Source: Clostridia bacterium (GTDB taxonomy: Bacteria > Bacillota_A > Clostridia > Christensenellales > Aristaeellaceae). From it: a stretch of DNA of 7,580 nt. The position numbers were made by a program, and so were the translations under genes. Shown here piece by piece: positions 5,213 to 7,580 of this stretch. The stretch lies in NCBI GenBank assembly GCA_017938785.1, contig JAGBAU010000100.1, forward strand, positions 1 to 7,580. Direction: 5' to 3'. The notes beneath the pieces are model-generated. The model saw nothing but the letters and a program-made list of their open reading frames with translations, made no database searches and was not told the origin of the DNA. Position 1 is the stretch's first letter. Each line of letters begins with the position of its first letter.

Positions 5213-5992
5213 TCAGCACAATTCTTCCATGACAAAATTTAGCAGGTAAATCTGCGGCCTGGCGCCGATGCGCAGGGGGATGCGGCTGACGCCGATGCCG
5301 CTGCTGATCAGCAGGCGCATATCGCCGATGCGCTGCACGCCCTTCACGCCCAACAGGCGGAATTTTCGCTCAAAGAGGACGGAATAGGGGGTGATGCCCA
5401 GGATGTTGAACTGCCCGGCGTGGGTGTGGCCGGATAGCATCAGCTCGCATGCGCAGTCCGGCTGAACCGGCCAGTGGGAGATCAGGATGCGGTAGCCGTC
5501 CTGCCCGTCGGGAAAGAGGCTGCCGGTGCAGGGAGAGCCGTACTTGTGGTCATCGCAGCCGCCGATATGGATGCGGCCGCCGTTGTATGCAAGGGTGATG
5601 CTGCGGTTGTTCAGCAGCGTCACGCCTGCGCGGGCCATGGTGGACTGTAGGGTGGGCATGCTGGCTTTATCGTTGTTGCCGGGCACAGCAAATGCGCCCA
5701 GGGGCGCATGAATGCCCCTGAATGCCTCAAAGAAGCGCAGGCAGTCTTCCCGGCTCTCGGCATAATCACCGCCCAGGAGGATCAGATCCGCCCCCTGGGA
5801 TGCAATCAGCTCCATCAGGGCTGTGAGGCGTTCATTGCTCACGCCGGGGCGCAGGTGCACATCGCTCAAAAAGAGGACGCGCAGGGGTTTTAAAAACTCC
5901 GGCGCGCCGCCAATCTGTATTTGTTTGACCTCCGGAACCGGGAAGGCGCCCAGATGGAAATACCGGTCCGGACGGGTAAAGAACAGGCTCAA
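5213..5992 (-). CDS. Calcineurin-like metallophosphoesterase (YkuE/YaeI-like)
   Basis: The 259-residue protein is a binuclear-metal phosphoesterase. Motifs in order: SDVHL (43-47; Asp44, His46), LGGDY (73-77; Asp76), GNND (105-108), ISHWP (171-175; His173) and SGHTHAGQ (187-194; His189, His191). Spacing and the GHTHAGQ end fit the YkuE/YaeI group, some of which cleave lipid-linked or nucleotide-sugar pyrophosphates; the substrate here is unknown. The third motif is normally GNHD, so the usual His is Asn107. No signal peptide or membrane helix is seen, so it is probably cytoplasmic or peripheral. The start is TTG (5990-5992), chosen because GGAGGT (5998-6003) sits 5 bases before it and no ATG lies near. 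It follows the ROK kinase gene by 14 bases and should be cotranscribed. Confidence 0.88.
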   Translation of the reverse strand: MSLFFTRPDRYFHLGAFPVPEVKQIQIGGAPEFLKPLRVLFLSDVHLRPGVSNERLTALMELIASQGADLILLGGDYAESREDCLRFFEAFRGIHAPLGAFAVPGNNDKASMPTLQSTMARAGVTLLNNRSITLAYNGGRIHIGGCDDHKYGSPCTGSLFPDGQDGYRILISHWPVQPDCACELMLSGHTHAGQFNILGITPYSVLFERKFRLLGVKGVQRIGDMRLLISSGIGVSRIPLRIGARPQIYLLNFVMEELC

Positions 5993-6006
5993 ATTGGACC
6001 TCCGAA

Positions 6007-6969
6007 TCAGCTGTCCTGGGTCAGCAGCAGGGCTGCGCCGTACATGGCCGCACGGTCGCCGAACTTGGCGGGAATGAACTTGGCAGGATAGCGCTGGTCG
6101 ATGAGGGAATAGTGGCGGTAGCAGGCGATCATGCGGTCAATGAACCGGGGGCCCAGCTTGGCAACTCCGCCGCCGTAGATGAATACGTTGATATCAAAGA
6201 TCTGGTTCAGGGTGTGGAACATGCGGCCCAGGTATTCCGCGCCGCGGTTCACCACTTCCATGGCCAGGGGATCGTTGGTCTGCAGGGCCTTGCCCACGGC
6301 CTCCATGTCGATGTTGGACAGGGTGCCGGCGTAGTTCAGGATGGAGCTGTCGTAGCCCTCCTTGATGCGGTCGGTGACGTACTTGGCCATGTATGCGCCG
6401 GAGGAGATGGACTGTGCGCAGCCGGTCACGCCGCAGGGACAGGGATAGCCGGTGGAATCGGATACGAAGGCGTGGCCGATTTCGCCCGCCATGCCGTGCA
6501 TGCCGCGGTAGAGCTTGCCGTTGAGGATCAGGCCGCCGCCGATACCGGTGGACAGGGCTGCGTAGATCATGTGGTCAAAGCCCACGCCTGCGCCCAGGTG
6601 ATGCTCTGCCAGCGCGGCTGCATTGGCGTCGTTCTCCAGGGCGATGGGCACGTTCAGGCGCGCATGCAGCAGGTCCCGCACCGGTGCATTGGACAGGTAC
6701 ATGATGTTGTCCGTATCCAGCACCAGGCCCTTTTCGTAATCGATGTAGGACGGCAGGGATACGCCCACGCCGAGGATATCCTCCATGGCGAGGCCGTTCT
6801 TTTCAACGATGCGGCGCACAAGGGTTTCGATGAAGTCCATCAGGCGGTCAAGGTCGGCCTCCTGGTCGGTCAGAGTCTGCATCTGGTCTACAAGTTCCAT
6901 ATCCTGGTCAAAAAGGCCGGTCTTGATGTTCGTTGCTCCTACGAGAATGCCAACTCTGAATTTCTTCAT
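6007..6969 (-). CDS. ROK-family sugar kinase (glucokinase-like)
   Basis: ROK proteins are cytoplasmic sugar kinases or sugar-responsive repressors. This 320-residue one lacks an N-terminal helix-turn-helix, so it belongs with the kinases. Visible parts are ALENDANAAALAEHHLGAG (110-128, catalytic base Asp114), STGIGGGLI (140-148), GEIGH (162-166) and CPCGVTGC (177-184). His166, Cys177, Cys179 and Cys184 are the expected zinc ligands. GGG at 266-268 is part of the ATP site. Two departures stand out: the first phosphate motif, normally DxGxT, reads LVGAT (10-14), so the conserved Asp is Leu10; and the Glu after CxCGxxGC is Gln186. Sugar specificity (glucose, N-acetylmannosamine, fructose) cannot be read. 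GAGGGGG (6977-6983) precedes the ATG by 7 bases. It is first in a two-gene unit with the phosphoesterase. Confidence 0.9.
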   Translation of the reverse strand: MKKFRVGILVGATNIKTGLFDQDMELVDQMQTLTDQEADLDRLMDFIETLVRRIVEKNGLAMEDILGVGVSLPSYIDYEKGLVLDTDNIMYLSNAPVRDLLHARLNVPIALENDANAAALAEHHLGAGVGFDHMIYAALSTGIGGGLILNGKLYRGMHGMAGEIGHAFVSDSTGYPCPCGVTGCAQSISSGAYMAKYVTDRIKEGYDSSILNYAGTLSNIDMEAVGKALQTNDPLAMEVVNRGAEYLGRMFHTLNQIFDINVFIYGGGVAKLGPRFIDRMIACYRHYSLIDQRYPAKFIPAKFGDRAAMYGAALLLTQDS

Positions 6970-7003
6970 ACATTTGCCCCCTCTGTCGATGTAGATAAAC
7001 TAT

Positions 7004-7032
7004 ATTATAAGCCAAACTTAGCAAAGATTCAA
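7004..7032 (-). promoter_or_regulatory. Sigma-A promoter of the ROK kinase-phosphoesterase unit
   Basis: On the - strand TTGAAT (7027-7032) and TATAAT (7004-7009) are 17 bp apart, with a predicted start near 6997 and a leader of about 28 bases. It lies just after the miaA terminator. I see no catabolite-responsive element. Confidence 0.75.
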
Positions 7033-7045
7033 TCCAAAAACCATG

Positions 7046-7073
7046 AAAAAACCGTACAAAAATGCACGGTTTT
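7046..7073 (-). terminator. Intrinsic terminator after miaA
   Basis: AAAACCGT (7048-7055) and ACGGTTTT (7066-7073) form an 8-bp stem with a 10-base loop. Read on the - strand it is followed by a run of T (7046-7051, partly inside the stem). It lies 4 bases after the miaA stop. The stem is short and only half G+C, so it may be leaky. Confidence 0.7.
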
Positions 7074-7077
7074 GTTT

Positions 7078-7578
7078 TTATGTTTGTATAAATTGTTGAA
7101 TCAGATCGCAGGCCTCGGCATAGGGATCGCCCAGCATGTCCAGCCACTGAATCTCCTTGTCGCGGCGGAACCAGATCATCTGCCGCTTAGCGAACCGCTT
7201 GATGGCCAGGCTCAGCTGCGCGCACATCTCCTCCTCGGTTTCGATTTCGCCCAGGAGCAGGCGGGTGATCAGGCCGTATTCCAGGCCCAGCTTCAGCAAA
7301 AACTCGGTGCTTGCGCCGTTTGCCATCAGGCCGCGCACCTCGTCCACCATGCCCAGCTGCATGCGGCGCACCAGGCGCTCGTCAATGCGCTCCTTCAGGA
7401 TGGGGCGGGGGAAGTGCACGCCCAGCTTCAGGCAGCTGTAGCGGGGCTTGTTCTGGGGTTCGTGATCGTCGCCGGCGTGAATCTTCTCCAGCTTGCGCAT
7501 CACGCGGTTGCGGTTGCGGGGCTCGATATCGCTGTCCGGGCATACCTCCATCAGCATGGCGTAGAGCTCCGGCGTGGT
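7078..7578 (-). CDS. miaA: tRNA dimethylallyltransferase (MiaA), C-terminal part (5' end outside window)
   Basis: MiaA adds a dimethylallyl group to A37 of tRNAs that read codons starting with U. The frame is open to the right edge, and 166 codons plus the TAA stop (7078-7080) are visible. Counted from the first complete codon, features are NRVMRKLEKI (about 24-33), LKLGVHFPR (about 51-59), the helical ERIDERLVRRM stretch (about 64-74), DEVRGLM (about 79-85) and the strongly conserved KRFAKRQMIWFRRD (about 126-139), which helps hold the tRNA. The nucleotide-binding loop and catalytic residues lie outside the window. Where most MiaA proteins read GIGYKE, this one has LKLGLEY, a form I associate with a divergent MiaA branch (recalled mainly from Bacteroidota). 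A terminator closes the gene. Confidence 0.88.
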   Translation of the reverse strand, partial: TTPELYAMLMEVCPDSDIEPRNRNRVMRKLEKIHAGDDHEPQNKPRYSCLKLGVHFPRPILKERIDERLVRRMQLGMVDEVRGLMANGASTEFLLKLGLEYGLITRLLLGEIETEEEMCAQLSLAIKRFAKRQMIWFRRDKEIQWLDMLGDPYAEACDLIQQFIQT

Positions 7579-7580
7579 CT

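Noticed and set aside
5200..5228. + strand promoter from the perfect TTGACA at 5200-5205
   Set aside because: No -10 box at 16-18 bp and no + strand gene downstream.
4942..5232. + strand open frame of 96 codons in the intergenic gap
   Set aside because: No ribosome binding site; the region is better explained by the - strand RNA with promoter and terminator.

Overview
The window looks like chromosomal core DNA of a G+C-rich member of the Clostridia (Bacillota), probably a gut lineage. The basis is inference: the gene set (murB-whiA-Crh-like block, a Noc/ParB-family gene, a 6S RNA candidate, clostridial-type MBOAT), strong AGGAGG-type ribosome binding sites, consensus sigma-A promoters and intrinsic terminators. 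I see no insertion sequences, CRISPR arrays, rRNA or tRNA genes.

Left part (+ strand). The 3' end of tuf (EF-Tu) closes with a strong terminator. A leader of about 180 bases follows, with two further hairpins (the second terminator-like) and an extended -10 promoter. A tight four-gene unit comes next: an MBOAT-type membrane O-acyltransferase, murB (peptidoglycan precursor synthesis), whiA (division/chromosome-segregation DNA-binding protein) and a small HPr-fold protein of Crh type that lacks the phosphorylatable His15 but keeps Ser46. The genes are 16, 0 and 12 bases apart. rapZ and yvcK, which usually sit between murB and whiA or next to whiA, are absent here.

Right part (- strand, read from right to left). 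The 3' part of miaA ends in a terminator. A promoter then drives a ROK-family sugar kinase and, 14 bases downstream, a YkuE/YaeI-like metallophosphoesterase with a TTG start. Directly after that is a near-consensus promoter and a structured RNA of about 180 nt with 6S RNA architecture and its own terminator. Last is a Noc/ParB-family gene without a parA partner.

The two halves converge on one perfect 19-bp inverted repeat that serves as a terminator for both and contains the stop codon of the Noc/ParB gene. Functionally the left unit links envelope synthesis (acyltransferase, MurB) with division and carbon-status signalling (WhiA, Crh-like). The right unit holds growth-phase and chromosome functions (6S RNA, Noc/ParB) plus sugar phosphorylation and tRNA modification.

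Nothing here is an obviously new defence or mobile system. The most notable points are the His-less HPr, the unusual DNA-specificity residues of the Noc/ParB protein, the 6S RNA candidate, the possible attenuator ahead of the envelope operon, and the altered catalytic motifs in the kinase and phosphoesterase.
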